Shown: piece after piece, positions 1 to 13,185 of the stretch
Position numbering within the stretch: position 1 is the stretch's first letter
How the letters are laid out: each line of letters starts with the position of its first letter
DNA from: Helopsaltes ochotensis
Taxonomy: Eukaryota > Chordata > Aves > Passeriformes > Locustellidae
DNA: 64,000 bases
Reading direction: 5' to 3'
Assembly (NCBI GenBank): GCA_013400155.1
Contig: VXBM01000284.1
Coordinates: forward strand, 1-64,000
Translations under genes and position numbers: made by a program
Notes under the pieces: model-generated
The model's database searches: none
What the model saw: the letters and a program-made list of their open reading frames with translations, nothing else
Told to the model about the DNA's origin: nothing

Positions 1-1918
1 TGTAAATAATTTTCTACAAATACCTGTCTGATAAAGAAACAGTGACATTTGGCAACATCATCAAATAAGTATAATATCATAAGTCCTGGATGGAGGGATA
101 AAACTATGTCGTGTGATTGGACAAACATACCAAAAAAGAAAGAGCAGCCTGTGTTTGAGGGACCTTCTTAGCTGTTACACCTATGATCAAGAGAGATATC
201 AACTCAAGTCACTACTAATCAGCCACTGTTAGTTTATATCTGATAGAAAGAAGCCCATGCAACAACGTTAGAAGGATTCAGTTCTCCTCTAGTTATAAGC
301 ATTTTATGTATCTGCCATAGAACCAGTGGCTTGGATTTAATACAGGAAGAGTAGGTAAAACTAATGTGAAAAGATGGCTGGGGACCTCAAGGAAAGATGG
401 CTGGGAGTAAAAGTAGAGGAAACTGAGATATTATATTCACATTCAAACAGAAGTTATAAGGGTATGGAAATTATAGGGTAAAATACAGTTGCTGCTCCCT
501 GAATGGAATGTGATTGGCATGCACCACAATGATTCCCCACACATCAGTAAACACCTGCTAAGGGAGATGGAATAGAGTTGAGACATTGTGACAGGCTCTG
601 TTGAAATCCTTGCAGAGAGGAGAACTCGATGGTACTTTGCAGCTGATGAACAGCCAGGGGAGAGAGGGGAAGCTGTCCTGCTGCTGAGCCAACAACTGTC
701 ATGAAATCATGAAATCGCCCTCCTCACATGAACTTGTTTCATTTAAGCCTAATGGTAATATTAACACACACCTCCATCCCAATGTTACCCATCTCCAAGG
801 TACAACCACCCTTCACTGGGCATGGGCTCTACATTCTTTTTGATTGTATCTTTAAAAATGAAGGGAAAGAACTTTACTCCAGTCAGTAAAAAAGGTATGC
901 ATGACTAGAGTCACTCAAGCTCCACCTAAACATAAAGAAGTAGTATGAAAGTAAGTCAAGAATGGGGACAAATTTAGGGAAGATTCCACTGTACTGCTGA
1001 GATCAGTTGAAGGGCTGAACCTGTCTTCCCCATAGGGACACCTGTTGGATAATAATATTCTATGCATGCTGAATACTCTTACTGTGGATTAGAACTTCTC
1101 TGTACACTGTTTTGAATATGCTTTTGCAGTCAGATACTATCAACTACCAATGATATTAATAGAGTGTTTTTCCATAAACCACTGGTGTGAGTCCCTCACA
1201 GGTGCTGGCATTTGCTGGCAGCAGAGGACATAATTAAAGAGGAAGACCTGCTGAGAGGTCATAAAGTGGGAAGATCCACTGAAGGGTCTTCCTTATGCTG
1301 TTGGTGCATTTCCCTGAACGAGTCAGTCAAGCCTGCCTCTGATACAGCAGGACTGCTCAGTGAAGGGTCCCCATAGTGGGACACTAACAAACTGGTTAGG
1401 CACAAGGGTCTTGGCTTTCCTGAGGCACTGACAGACAAATCAATTATTAAGGGTCAAGGAAATCTCCCCTTTTCACATGACAGTTCTCCCTTTTGGTAAC
1501 TTCAATACCATAGTGAATTACTGAATTACTAAGATGTCATGTCTCCATATGTGGCTGATCAGGGTTTACACTGTTTCTACTCCAAGCATGAGAATATTAT
1601 TCATTTCTTTGAGGCTTTCAAGTCTGGGTGATCTTACTCCAGCAATGCTTAAGTGTCTCTGGCACTTTTATAGATGTTTTCCTTTTCCCCAGAACCCAAA
1701 ACTGTTCAAAAGAGAAGCAGTATGGGGTTGCCCCTCCTAATGAATCAACAGAATTTATTGCTTACTACAGGCAGTGTACTCAGTGCTTTTTAGTGCCAAG
1801 AAGCTGTCCAAGATCTTCTCTTCAAGCTACAACTTGTCTGACAAGACCGTCACTGTGCTACTCACTCTCTTTTGAGTATGGTTTTTTATCTGAGACTGAG
1901 GACAACAGTCACACATAA
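1..1918. other. Unique non-coding DNA, no gene seen
   Basis: All frames are interrupted by frequent stops and no splice-flanked open segment stands out. The short open frames near 1534-2084 partly run into the CR1 fragment that follows and have no recognisable domain. Around 1245-1360 the motif ACTGAAGGGTC recurs in slightly different forms, but too loosely to call a repeat. I see no RNA gene or regulatory site I could defend. Confidence 0.7.
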
Positions 1919-2042
1919 TCACAGAATGATAAAGGTTGGAAGGGACCACGTTCACAAGTGTGAACAATCTCCTACACACCTAAATCAAGAACAAGAGAAG
2001 GTTCCTAAAGGTATACGAAGTCCAGTATTTAATCAGGACATG
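1919..2042 (-). repeat. CR1 LINE fragment, 3' end only
   Basis: The block opens with TCACAGAATGATAAAGG and continues GTTGGAAGGGACC, which is the reverse complement of the avian CR1 3' terminus, so the element lies on the minus strand. Similarity weakens after about 30 bases and is only traceable to roughly 2040, so the right edge is approximate. CR1 is the dominant avian LINE and copies are usually 5'-truncated. This one is short, diverged and inert, and it overlaps a meaningless open frame. Confidence 0.65.
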
Positions 2043-3897
2043 GGAACTTCTCCTCAGTCACATGAAGGCATAAAGATCTGTTAAAGATGATGTGGTTGGT
2101 AAAGATCTTCCTGTGACAAATTCAACAAGAACAGGGCTTGTTAGAGTGAGTCTAAATTGAGAAGCAAAGAGATTTGAGGGATTTTCTGATCCAGATGTGG
2201 GAGGGGGTTAATAGTTTGCACACTGCAGTTCTATGGGCAGGAGTAGACCGCTTGAGAAAATACACAAATTTGAAATGCGTATCAATACCATCAGCTCCTG
2301 CAGGTTCTTTCCCTTCTTCTCTCATCAGCTATGGAGAATTACCAACAGATTGGAAAATTGCACAGGGGCTGTAGAGAGGCTTCAGCTGCAGTCAGACACA
2401 CGACCTATCCATTGGACCTCACCAGTCAGTGTGTCTATTGCTCCATGGAAACTGGACAGGATTCATTGTGTCCCCCTGATAACGGATAATAAAGGGTTCT
2501 GTTGGGATGAAAGTACAAAGGTAGTGTATGTACTGCAGCTATGTGTTGTGTAGATGCTCTGTGATCTGAAATGACCTGGAAAATGCATTTTGCTTTTCAG
2601 ATGTGTTCTGGCATGCTCCAAAATGCATACAAACAGTCTCTCTTGCAAACTGGAAGGCGTTCTGGCATACCACTTCAAACAAGCTTATCAAAGAAATACC
2701 TGTGGTAGATAGGTCTCTGGGCAAAACACCCACAGCACAGAGGATTAAAGTAATGACCATCCTCTGCATTCCCATGTACTTAATAGCACCTTGGAGTTCA
2801 CAGTGTTTAAGGAATTCTGAATTGTAACATCCTAGCAAGACAGGGAAGTATTATTCTCTACTTTGATATTTGAAGATGCTGAAGCTCAGACTGGCCCAAT
2901 GACTCAACAATGTACCTAGGTGCATAAAGCATCCCTAAAGTAAGTGAGATGAGTTACAAAGCAAGCCCAAAAAAGACCTTTATATATACATATATGGTAT
3001 ATCCTGCCAGTCACTTTTGCCTGAAAGAACATTTTTACTTTTGCCCTTTTTTATTGTTGTCATTCATCCTGTACTTTCTCTGTTCTAATTGTTAAATCCA
3101 GATATTTTCCAGTTTTGTCACACATAATATTTTGCACCTGAGGAATCCTAAATTAATTCATAGCTGAATCTCATTGTAGATAGTCTTACAGAGGACATCT
3201 CATCAATTCTTCTACTCTTCTATTGCAAGGAAGACAAGTACACTGAGAAAACCATTTTTATCTAAGTTTCTGGTTCTTTCATATTCTGTGTGGGGTCCTC
3301 CCTAAACAATCTACCAGTCCAATTGTTTTCAAAGAAATGCTGTTTCAGGAATCTATTTCATTTGCAGCTTCCTGAACACCTTTGTGGCAAAGCAGAATAT
3401 AAAATCTTTACCTTGATTAATTAAAATTTTCCATGACAATCCAGCTCTGAAAAAAACATTTTAAAAAGGCTAATACAATATATTAAGTGTTGAAAGGGTT
3501 CAATGTTGTTGCTTTTGGATATGACATTATATGGTTACCAAAATATGAGAAATACATAGAATCAGAAATACTGCACAGAGATGCACTAATTAGATCATTG
3601 CTTATTCAAGAGAAGAGATCTTTCATCTCCAGGAACTCAAGCAATTAGGTGAGGTCTGTCACAGTACACCACAGGGGTAGCCAGCTGATACTAATGAGTT
3701 TTGTGCTGTAGTTGAGTAAACAACCAGTCATCACAGTCTCATTAAGGCTCTTCCATTTCCATGTTTTCTTCCCAGTTCCTGGGCTCTGTGGTCTGGTAAA
3801 ATGTTAAGGTCCTGTCATTATTTTGTGTTTGCATGTATTACTTCTGTTTGTTCCTCCTTCTCTCTGTCCACACTGTTTGGTCTGCAGTGTGGGACTG

Positions 3898-3945
3898 GTG
3901 CTGACTCTGCCCACTCAGCCCGTGCTGACTCTGCCCACTCGGCCC
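3898..3945. repeat. 24-bp tandem duplication
   Basis: Two adjacent 24-base units (3898-3921, 3922-3945) begin GTGCTGACTCTGCCCACTC and differ at one base near the end (AGCCC versus GGCCC). This is a simple head-to-tail duplication in non-coding sequence. The unit length is a multiple of three, so an overlapping open frame stays open, but nothing suggests translation. Confidence 0.95.
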
Positions 3946-4831
3946 TCACCCCATCCATATCATTTTTTTCATGTCCTAGCACAGCTTCCATTGAATGCTC
4001 CGACCTGTTTAGATATGTGCCTCCTTCTTAAGGTTAATTTACCAGCAGTGAAAATTCCACTTATACAAAATAACTCTATCCATTCTGCTCAGGACAGCAG
4101 CTGTCACAACTGGATGAATTTTAGTCTATTTTATTATCATTTACAACAAAATATCAAATTTTTAAGTTACACTGACAGCAATGTGGCTTCAAACAATTCA
4201 AATACTGCAATATAACTAATTTTCATTATACCTCTGGAACATCCAGATTTTTTAATACATAAATTAATAATTTATCAAAATATCAATAAAAGTATCTGCA
4301 CATAAGAAATAACTAAAACCTGAATATAAATCAGCTTTGACATTTGAATTCATAGAGATAGTAAAGACTGGCTTTAAAAGTAGATACACAAAGTAATTGG
4401 TGGACACTTGGCCAGACTGTGCTCCCCAGAGCATATCAACTGTAACTTTATATTTGAGTCAATGAAAACAGACATGTGGTGTGAGAAGCTGTAAGAGACC
4501 AGAACCTTGAAAGCAGAGCTTTTGGGTAGCAGTCAAAGGCCACTCAGAGACTGATGGAATCAGCCTTTCTGCTGAAATCTAAGACTGTGCCAAATTGGAT
4601 CAGTGCCACTTGTATTTCATTTCCAAAGAAACTAGACTACATTGATCACATATTTTAATTTCCTAATCAGAATATAACAACATAGCTTCCTTTATGTAGA
4701 AAGAGATTCTGTCACATAAACAGAGGTAGCTATTGTTGTTCGAGATGCATTGGATACCAGCTGCTGCTCCAGACAGGACTCCCAAAGTTCTGTGTAGAAT
4801 TAATATTACACAGGCAAGTAGATATAGTTAC

Positions 4832-4858
4832 AAATACAAGCATCAGATGCTTGTATTT
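4832..4858. repeat. 27-bp near-perfect palindrome
   Basis: The left arm AAATACAAGCATC (4832-4844) and right arm GATGCTTGTATTT (4846-4858) are exact reverse complements separated by a single A. Pairing stops at the next base on both sides. It could extrude as a cruciform or bind a dimeric protein. It cannot fold as a normal RNA hairpin without opening a few base pairs for a loop. Confidence 0.95.
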
Positions 4859-7220
4859 AAGTGACTAAATCTCAGCACCAGTGATTGTCGATAAGTGAGT
4901 TTAATGCTTGGATACAATTCAGCATTTGGATAAACATCTTTAGACTTCTCTTGCAATTAAACATAAATATGAACTTTTGTAGGTTTTGATCCTTGAACCT
5001 ATCCCATAACATCTTTCTTAAAACACATTTGCTCCATCTTTAAGATGTACTGTTCACTCTGGTGCTTCTTGCGCTGTAGTGCATTATATTCTACTGTTTC
5101 TAATCCAGAAAAAGTTATTTTCACAGACAGGTGAATGTTTGTCTTTGTAGCTTCTTTTTTGATTGCTTACCTTAAAAAAATTAACATACTTATTCCAAGA
5201 GGATAGTGTTTTAAAAGTAGATAATGCCAGGAAAATGTGCTTAGACTTGAACTGAATTTAGTTGTCCTGAAAAAAAATTATTTTATTTTTTGTATGAATA
5301 GATAGATATAGATATATATGTGTATACGCATCCCATCTCAAATCAGGGTAAATTTAAGCTGAATGTAAAGCCTTAGCAATTTGCACTTAGTTATATGAAA
5401 CAAGCTTTTTCTTGTCAAATTCTTTTCTTTCCCAACCTTTTCTTACTTGAAGTAACCTAACCCTTTTCAAACAGAAGCCTGCCAGACCACAGACTTTGTT
5501 GTCACTGAGAGAACCCTGGGGTATCACTGAATAGGCACAAAGAATATAACAGTGCCCAAGAAGTAAAGTATGTTTCATTTAAGCATATTTAAGCAGCAGA
5601 ACCTGTCTCTTCTCTCAGCTTGAACATATTTCACAATAAGTGCAGAAAAACTTGAAAGGGTGGAAAAAGAAAATAGTCTGTTTTAATGCCCTCTGAAATG
5701 GTAATTTACTATGAAATTAACATGAAAGTGAACAGAGATACAAACTTCATGTATAAAGGGCTGAACCACCGAAGTTATAAAAAAGAGTAAGTTTTGGATT
5801 TGTATTTTTAAAAGGTAATATGATCCTCATGAAGTGAAGCAAAATTATGAACTTTGAATGCAGACTCAGGTCTTCACTTAAGTTTTTGCTTTACCAGAAG
5901 TTTTTTAAATAATTGGAGAAGTCATCCAGGAACTAAACCCATAAAGGGGCCTTTAAATTGACCCTGAGGTTTCTGTAACCCATGCATGTGTGCTGAATGT
6001 TGATGCAGGTCTCGTTGTGGCTGCACAGAGGAGATTCGTGTGTCTTTCTCTCTCAAGAGATAGATTCTGGAGGATCAACTAAAACATGCCTGGACTTGAC
6101 TGACAAATGAAACCCATCATAAAGAGCTGAACCAGCTGATTTCTGGCATGGGAACCCACAGCCAACTGAACCTCAAAAATCCTCTACCCTTACAATGTGT
6201 AACTACACACGGAAAGAAATGGATGTCTACATGGCTACAACACTTTCCTTGGCTCATTTATATGGACACACCATCTCTGTAACAAAAGGTGTTATGCTCT
6301 GTGCTACACTCCTACAGCTAGGAGTTGTCTATGCCAGCTTTAATGAGTACAATTGCAATGTCAGAGTCAAGCTACTCTTCTGTATGTGTTTTTCCAGAGA
6401 TGGAGACCACCAATTAATTTTGCCCAGATAACCAAAACGCTGCTGTGGTAGATATACTTTTTTGCCCTGAGCAGGGCTGCCACAAAACTCCCTGACTTGA
6501 AACTGAGACGGCCACATAGCTTTATTCATCCTCAGGTAAATCATGTGGTTTTAACATATCTTTTCCTAAACAGTGACCAGGAGTCGATACTCAGGTTTTG
6601 AAAAGTGTTTAATACAATTCCATTCTCATTTATAGCAGAGCGAATAACAGTATTGAAAAATCTGATCCACAAATTAATGATAAACATTTACTCTGACATG
6701 AACAAAACAAATCCCTATGTTATGTAACTTGAAGTAATTTTTTTTTTGTTTATTTCTTTTTGGGTTTTTTTTCCCTATAGCTTTAACATGAAAACAAATG
6801 GGAGTTTTGGTCAATATAGATATTCCTAAGAGGGAGAGAGAAATTTAATGTTGTGGGTCAGCTAATACAGAAAAAATATTCTCCTTCTGTTCTTTATCTT
6901 TTGGATATTTTTGGTTTTGCCTGTTGTTTAAAAATGAACTCTTCTTTTTTAAGTGGAAAAGAAGATGTAATTTTCATGCTAGGTCTATGAAATGCGCCCA
7001 GTTTCTTATATCGAGTCACCTTTAACCAAAGCACCAAAAATTTAAAATATAGCACTGCCTTGTGCTTATGTGGAACACAAGGAAGAACAATCCAACCACA
7101 CATTGAGAATATTAATGGTACAATGCCAAGAAACTTACATATTAATGACAATAAATGTATTCAAGAAGGACATTTAGATTCTTTAGTTTAAATAAAGGAA
7201 AATACTTATCCAATTCCATT

Positions 7221-7257
7221 TATGATACTATTAGAATCTATGATACTATTAGAATCT
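7221..7257. repeat. 18-bp tandem duplication
   Basis: The unit TATGATACTATTAGAATC occurs at 7221-7238 and again at 7239-7256, followed by one more T. The two copies are identical, which suggests a recent slippage or duplication event in AT-rich DNA. Confidence 0.95.
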
Positions 7258-10200
7258 TGTGGTTCCCTTAAGAACCTTATTTAGCATGCAATGTTTAAAT
7301 AGATATTGTATCTTTATATTGAATAGCACTCTATGATGCAACATGGAATAAAATTAAACCCCACTATCTTTATCATAGAAAAAGACCTACAAAGAAGAAA
7401 GACATCTTACAGTGAATATTCCACCTATAAACATTCTTTAAAATGTTACTATTACTGTAGCTATAATTAAGTTTCAAAAGTGATTTCTATATTAATCTCA
7501 TTCCTGTTTATAGTATTCTAAAAAGATTCTGTTTTCAGACTCGATGCCTATGTGTTTTGCCTCAAATAAATAATATTAAGTTTTCCTTCTTTACAATCTG
7601 TTTTTATTATAATACTTAAATCTCCAAGTTCATTCTTTCTCTTTTTTGACCTGAGCTGAAGTGAGTGTTAGTACCACGATCTAAAATTACATTCAACAAC
7701 ATATCTTTGAGCAGCAAAACTGTAAATAGGTGCACTGACCTTTAAAGATCATGCACAATGGATTTTAAACACACCTGCAATGTTCTGTAAGCTGCAAATG
7801 AAGAGAAGTTTTATGAATAGCTGTGTGCAGTGATGGATGTACTCATCTGCAAAGGCAAAACCTCTAACTCCAAGTATTATTACAATTCTTAAGATGAAAA
7901 ATAATGGTTTATATATACAGAAGGGATTACTTTCTGTATTTCAGGGCTGTTACTTTTACCTCTCATTCTGGTATCTGAAGCTGCATCTCCTTGGTCACAT
8001 TCTTGGGCCTTGAGGGCAAATTGCACCATACAGATCATATCTGTGCTGTTAAATTATATTTCAATTACTCATCTCTGTGTCTTTATCTTCTAATATGCCT
8101 TTCCAGAAAGCAGCTTTGTCTTGATATGTCTGTGTTCAGAGTTAACTAGTGCTTTGAAAGGGAGGGTAGAGCTTCAGGGATGGATGTGACACTTCTTCTC
8201 TCCATATCTTGTGCACGAGATAACGAGTTTGTGGAATAGTTCACACCAGCTCCACCTTCCTGTTTGACTTAGCCTGCATATTGTCTGGAGCAAGGATTAA
8301 GGTCCTGAATCATCTTTTACTCACCCCACCCCGACTCTTAGACTTGAGTAAATCTCCTGTTGTACCAAAAGTATATCACTGAAGAGCATTTGAATCTTCC
8401 CCAGTTTTTGCCAACTGTAAATTATCAATGATGTTAAAAATAACTAATCATCAGTACGCAGTAGGTAATGCAGTGACATTTAAATGTGATGCTGAAGGGC
8501 CATGAAGCAAAGGACTTTTGATTGTTACCATGTTATAGTTATGTTCTCATGTAATGCGATTTTTATAATGGGAAATAAAAAGCATTTTCTACAAAGTATA
8601 ACAATTTCTGCCAGTAGAACTAATGTCCAGATCTACACAGGGTTACCTCTAGGCAGAGGAGGAAAACAAAACTTTCCCTTAATTCTCCAATGGAGGTCTG
8701 ATTCTGAAATTTTTAACATCAACATCAATCACCTTACACAACATATTTTCTGGTTTTATTCTTTCCTGATTGCAGATCTGGATAATTGAGATTGGCTTCG
8801 TATTGAACTCATAAATCAGAATTTATACTTTGCAGCCTAGATAATTCGGGAGTGTTCAGTATGAAAGTTTTCCAAATTTCATGGCTCAGTGTGGAATGTT
8901 GCCATCACAAAAAATTGCAGCCTGGGAACATAGCAGTGTTAAACGTAAGTCAGGAGTGCTCTTAAGCTTTCTTGGTATGAAGAGAATGAAGCATTTTACT
9001 ATTCCTTATCCAAGACTTTGGGTTTATTCTTGACCATACCACAATAACTGAAAGTAAGCAGATACAAGACTTTACAGTATTCCCAAAAATAAATATATTC
9101 CATGTATTGCAAACATACACAGATCTAGAAAATATAATAACACTCCTATCAGAATCCCCTACCTGGGTTGCCTTTTTTTTTCAACACTCATTTGATATGC
9201 TTCAGTGTCCTTTGAGAAATCCAGGATCTTTCATGATTAATGGGCAAGCTCCCACCACACTCATTGCCTCTTTCTTACTCTCAAGCAAGAAATTGTATTT
9301 CCTCCCTGGATTCTCTCTCCTGATGCGACTAATTAAATGAGTAGAGTTTAGTGACGTGATATAAACTTTGGGTACCGAAAATTTGCTAACAGCAAACCCA
9401 CCAGAAGCGTATCTGGCTGGACTATGAGGGGTTTTATAAAAACGTCTTATGAATCACTTCAATGGGAGCTGCAAGACCTAAAGTAGAGAAAGAAATTAAG
9501 TCCATGTAGTTCATGTTGCATGAGGATGATTTTGAATATACCAGTAGACATAAATTTGTGTTGTAAGAATTCATGTCCCTTCCCTGCTGGCCAGCATTTC
9601 TCTGTCAGTGTTAGTTCTCTTGTTCACCACTTTTCACTTATGGTAGTTATCAATGGCAGCTGTTCCGCCCTTGGAGAAATCCAGCAGTCTCAGGTATTGG
9701 TTTGTTGCAGAACAGTTGGAGAAAAGTATTTTTCTCTTTAATTCATCTATCTCAGGCCAAAGAGTTTTCTTTTACCTGTATCACCAATACTTTGGATACC
9801 ATTCTGATACATAAGCAGAAAAAATTCCTGTATTCAAGCCAAGGTTCAGTCTGGTCATTGCACACATTGATAGTCCCAAATTCACATCAGTGTTATAATC
9901 TGCATTTAGGCATATTCCACAGGTTCTTATGTGATTATATGATTAATACATGATTACGGTTTTTAGATGTCTTAACCCAGTAGTTTCTTCTGGATAATTA
10001 AATAATAGGTGTTTCATTACAATAAACACAGACAGTGATTGTTTTCTTATTTATTGCAAGATTTACCACAAGACCTCTTAAGAACCACATTCTATTTATT
10101 GCTTTTGGAAACAGTAAGGAAGTGTAGTCCTGTTACATGCTTTTCCAAAAGTTTTCACAATACACCAAAATTCATACTAATACCTTTGCTATCAACCATC

Positions 10201-10470
10201 ACTATATGCTTTTGCATATACATAAATAATTTCTGTCTGTTTCTGTGATAGACAACCCTTTCTTTTAAGAAATTATTAATGTGAAATTCTTCACTGGTTT
10301 TAGAATATCTTTTAAAAAATAATTTGCTTTTGCAGACGATAGCAGTCATTTGTTTCTTTCACCTAGGACTGGTGAATACTTAAATGTATTTCACATTCCC
10401 AAAATGTGTACCCTTTCTCCTGTTTAAGTCAACAGGCTAATTTTTTTTTCCTTTTTCTTTAATATTTTCA

Positions 10471-10720
10471 CACAGTAAGAGATCAGTTAAGGTTGGAAAG
10501 GGTGTCTGGAGGTCATTTGGTCCAACTTCACTGCTCAAGCAGGGTCAGCTAGAGCTGGTTGCCCAGGACTTTGTCCAGATGGCTTTTGAATATCTCCAAG
10601 GAGGAAGATTCTACAATTGCTCTGGGCAATTTATGCCCAATGCTCAGTCATGGACCACTGGATGTTTTTTGTTGCTTTCCAGCCAGGACCTCCAGCATGT
10701 GCTGGTGCCTGAGTTTATTC
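10471..10720 (-). repeat. CR1 LINE fragment, minus strand
   Basis: From AGGTTGGAAAGGG at about 10490 the sequence follows the reverse-complement CR1 3' region in order. Landmarks are GGTCATTTGGTCCAAC, CTCAAGCAGGGTCA, GGTTGCCCAGGAC, TTTGAATATCTCCAAGGA and GCTCTGGGCAA. After that comes weaker similarity to the stretch running toward CCTCCAG. The terminal satellite of the element is degraded to CACACAGTAAGAG. The far edge is diffuse and set where similarity fades. It is an old copy with no coding capacity. Confidence 0.82.
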
Positions 10721-12568
10721 TGAGGGAACTGAGACTCCACTCAAGTCCAGGTTAGGTCACAGGCAGGTACGTAGATATGGCTGTGTGTTTTCTAACTTAT
10801 TTCAGATTCATTTTCCAAGTATGGAAATCTTTTTCTACTTCTTCATTTCAGTTTACCACAGTTCAAAAATTTTTTGCTACCAGAAAATAAGAATTGCAAT
10901 CATCACCTACGCTACCATTTTGTATTAAACTACTTGCTGAATTATAATACTTCACATATTAGACAGCAAATTCTTCCCAGGTATTATAGCATTATGGTTG
11001 AATTGCTCAGGGAATAATCTGTGAGGAATGGGAAAAATCATAAAAATAACATGGTTTCATGTATTTCCATTTGTACATCAAAAATCAACAGCTTCCCTTT
11101 CAGAAAATATATGTTGACTTCTTACTGACCTCTACTGATGTTGCTATAAAAAATGTAGTGGGAGATATTAAAGGGGTTTTTAATGTTCTTACTTAATCTT
11201 CCACATTGTTATATTTTACTTCAAAACTGCTTAAGAACAGAAGATATGCCTATACCAAAGAAATACAATTTAATTGGCAGGAAGGATTTACAGCATCATA
11301 TGTGGCAGTTTTATACTAGAAGGTAATTAGAGACAGATTGAAAACTGTCATTTAGCATCTATTTTTTTTAGTAAACATGCCTATTCTTTATGATGAAAGG
11401 TAGTCCAGCTATTAGAAAAAAAATACAAAAATAGGTCAGTGGTGGATTACTGTGATGCTGTGGACAGCAGGGTTTTGCAAATGTCAGTCTTTTATGGGTC
11501 CTAGAAGGCAACTTGAGAGTGATTTTATGAGCCACACTGCATACACAAATTTTCTCGGTTCAACATTTTATAGTAAACATACCCCAGAAGCGGCAGCAAT
11601 TAATCCGAGTGACTGAAGTCTACATGAATGTAATGTCATGGCAGCTTCTTTCACTGTTGTCTTTCACTGGTTTTGGCTGACTCCAGGTATAAGAACCGAA
11701 CGAAGATGCATATGCACTATTATTCATACTCATTAAAAATGTCAGATTGAAGATGCTTTGCCAAATTTTTCTTTTAATTATTTCCCATTGGATGCAGTTT
11801 CAAACAAGAATGATCGGTTTAACTATGGATTTCTAATGAAGTATTAGCAATTACATGTATGTTTTTCTCCTTGAGAAGAAAGCTATTTCAATGTTTTTAC
11901 TCATTCAGCTTGGACAAAAAAGGAACACCACGTGATAAGCATGTTCTAGCACTGTACGGATTTAGCATAATCCTGCCAGCAGTCTACATATAAAAATTAT
12001 TTACAAGAAGTATCTGATGAATAAATTTGAATTGCAAAAAGCTTTCATTAAAATTTTTAAAATAGAAAAAAGTCTCATAAATAATTTTTGGGTGATTTGA
12101 CTATGAGAAAAAGCTAAAATAACCAAATTATTAACTGAGGAGTACCTACTTAGATTTATCTGAGATATTTTTATAAGTAATTCTCAATAGGAATGCAGTT
12201 CACTTTTTGTAGATATCACAGTCAGTCACTGAAAAAAGTCAGTAGTTTCAGATAGTCAACTGAAGGCATTGATTGGTTTCCTGATGAAGTACAAGTGTGT
12301 AAATAAAACTAAAGTCTTGTTGAGCCATTTTATTTACTTATGAATTTGCTATGAGGATCATCATTTTTAAAGAAGCCAATGTTTATATTATAAGGTGACT
12401 AATAAGGTGACTTACAAGGTCTATTGGGAGGACAGGGTTAAAATTGGTAGATTTGGTGAGGAGGAAGGAATAGTTTTGCTCAAAGTGACATTGCAGCTGA
12501 GAATGCTAAAAATGTTGGTGTGGGAAAATTGCATTTTTTATGCCTCCTGTTTGGAGGAGAAAGATTCT
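10721..12568. other. Unique non-coding DNA
   Basis: AT-rich with stops in every frame. The stretch 11540-11760 is somewhat richer in mixed sequence and has homeodomain-like TAATCC and octamer-like ATGCATAT motifs. Such short motifs occur by chance and do not support a regulatory call. No gene, RNA or repeat recognised. Confidence 0.6.
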
Positions 12569-13051
12569 TGTGGGGAGCTAACAGACTCACAGGACGTGTG
12601 AAACCTTTTGCTATGGTGAGGTAGCAGCGAGCTCCCCACACTGCCCTCTCAGAGCAACTGAGGGGAATGGAGCCTGTGTCCCCCCCCGTGTGGTTCAGCC
12701 ACCTGAAGAAAGTAATGAAATACCTGCTTTTTTAGCAAGGTAATGAAATAAATCTACTCTTTGTATTTTGGCTGTGGTTTGACGGCTGCCCTCGGTTACG
12801 TGTATGTGTTGATTCACAGAAGATCCTTTTCCTACAAGACCATTCTTTGCTTCCATAAGCCCAGGCAGGCTGTACTGATAAACAGCACACCCATAACTTG
12901 CCCAAGCAATTTTCTTGTTTTGCTTCTGTGGGATGATCAACAGGTTTTCCTGGGTTGGGTTGGTTGTGTTTCAGCGAGTCCTGTAGAAGTCTTACATAAC
13001 GTGCTTGATTGATTCCTTTTCTCCAGCGTACAAATCTCGCAATACCACACA
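12569..13051 (+). mobile_element. Possible LTR-like block, unclassified
   Basis: The segment starts TGTGGGGAGCT and ends CCACACA, which resembles the TG...CA outline of an LTR. It contains a GAAATAAATC polyadenylation-type signal near 12744 and is more GC- and CpG-rich than its flanks. An exact 11-bp inverted repeat joins 12569-12579 to 12630-12640. No target duplication matches (left flank GATTCT, right flank ATGAAC) and I do not recognise the family. The boundaries and orientation are therefore tentative. A minus-strand open frame of 106 codons crosses it without a recognisable domain. Confidence 0.3.
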
Positions 13052-13185
13052 ATGAACCAGCAGATCAAAATTAGTGTTTCATGTCACAACTTATATAGCC
13101 TGACACATTACAGCTGCGGTATTTTTACGAATTATTTGAAACACTTTACTAGCCACTATGAAAGAAAATATATTTCTTTGAAAAC

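Larger units (their letters stand above)
2043..10470. other. Unique AT-rich non-coding DNA, 8.4 kb
   Basis: No gene is supported. Open frames reach at most about 130 codons (3823-4215), and that one runs through a 24-bp tandem duplication. Local structures listed separately are the duplication at 3898-3945, a near-palindrome at 4832-4858 and an 18-bp duplication at 7221-7257. A short TAGATA/TATATG-rich microsatellite lies near 5299-5330 and a T-rich stretch near 6739-6772. Old diverged repeats or conserved regulatory elements could be hidden here. They cannot be recognised without alignment. Confidence 0.65.

Noticed and set aside
11540..11760. Possible conserved enhancer with TAATCC and ATGCATAT motifs
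   Set aside because: Short motifs occur by chance and conservation cannot be judged from one sequence.
12837..12845. CA followed by TTCT, matching TTCT left of 12569, as a 4-bp duplication
   Set aside because: A four-base match found after trying many CA positions is weak, and the sequence beyond does not change character there.
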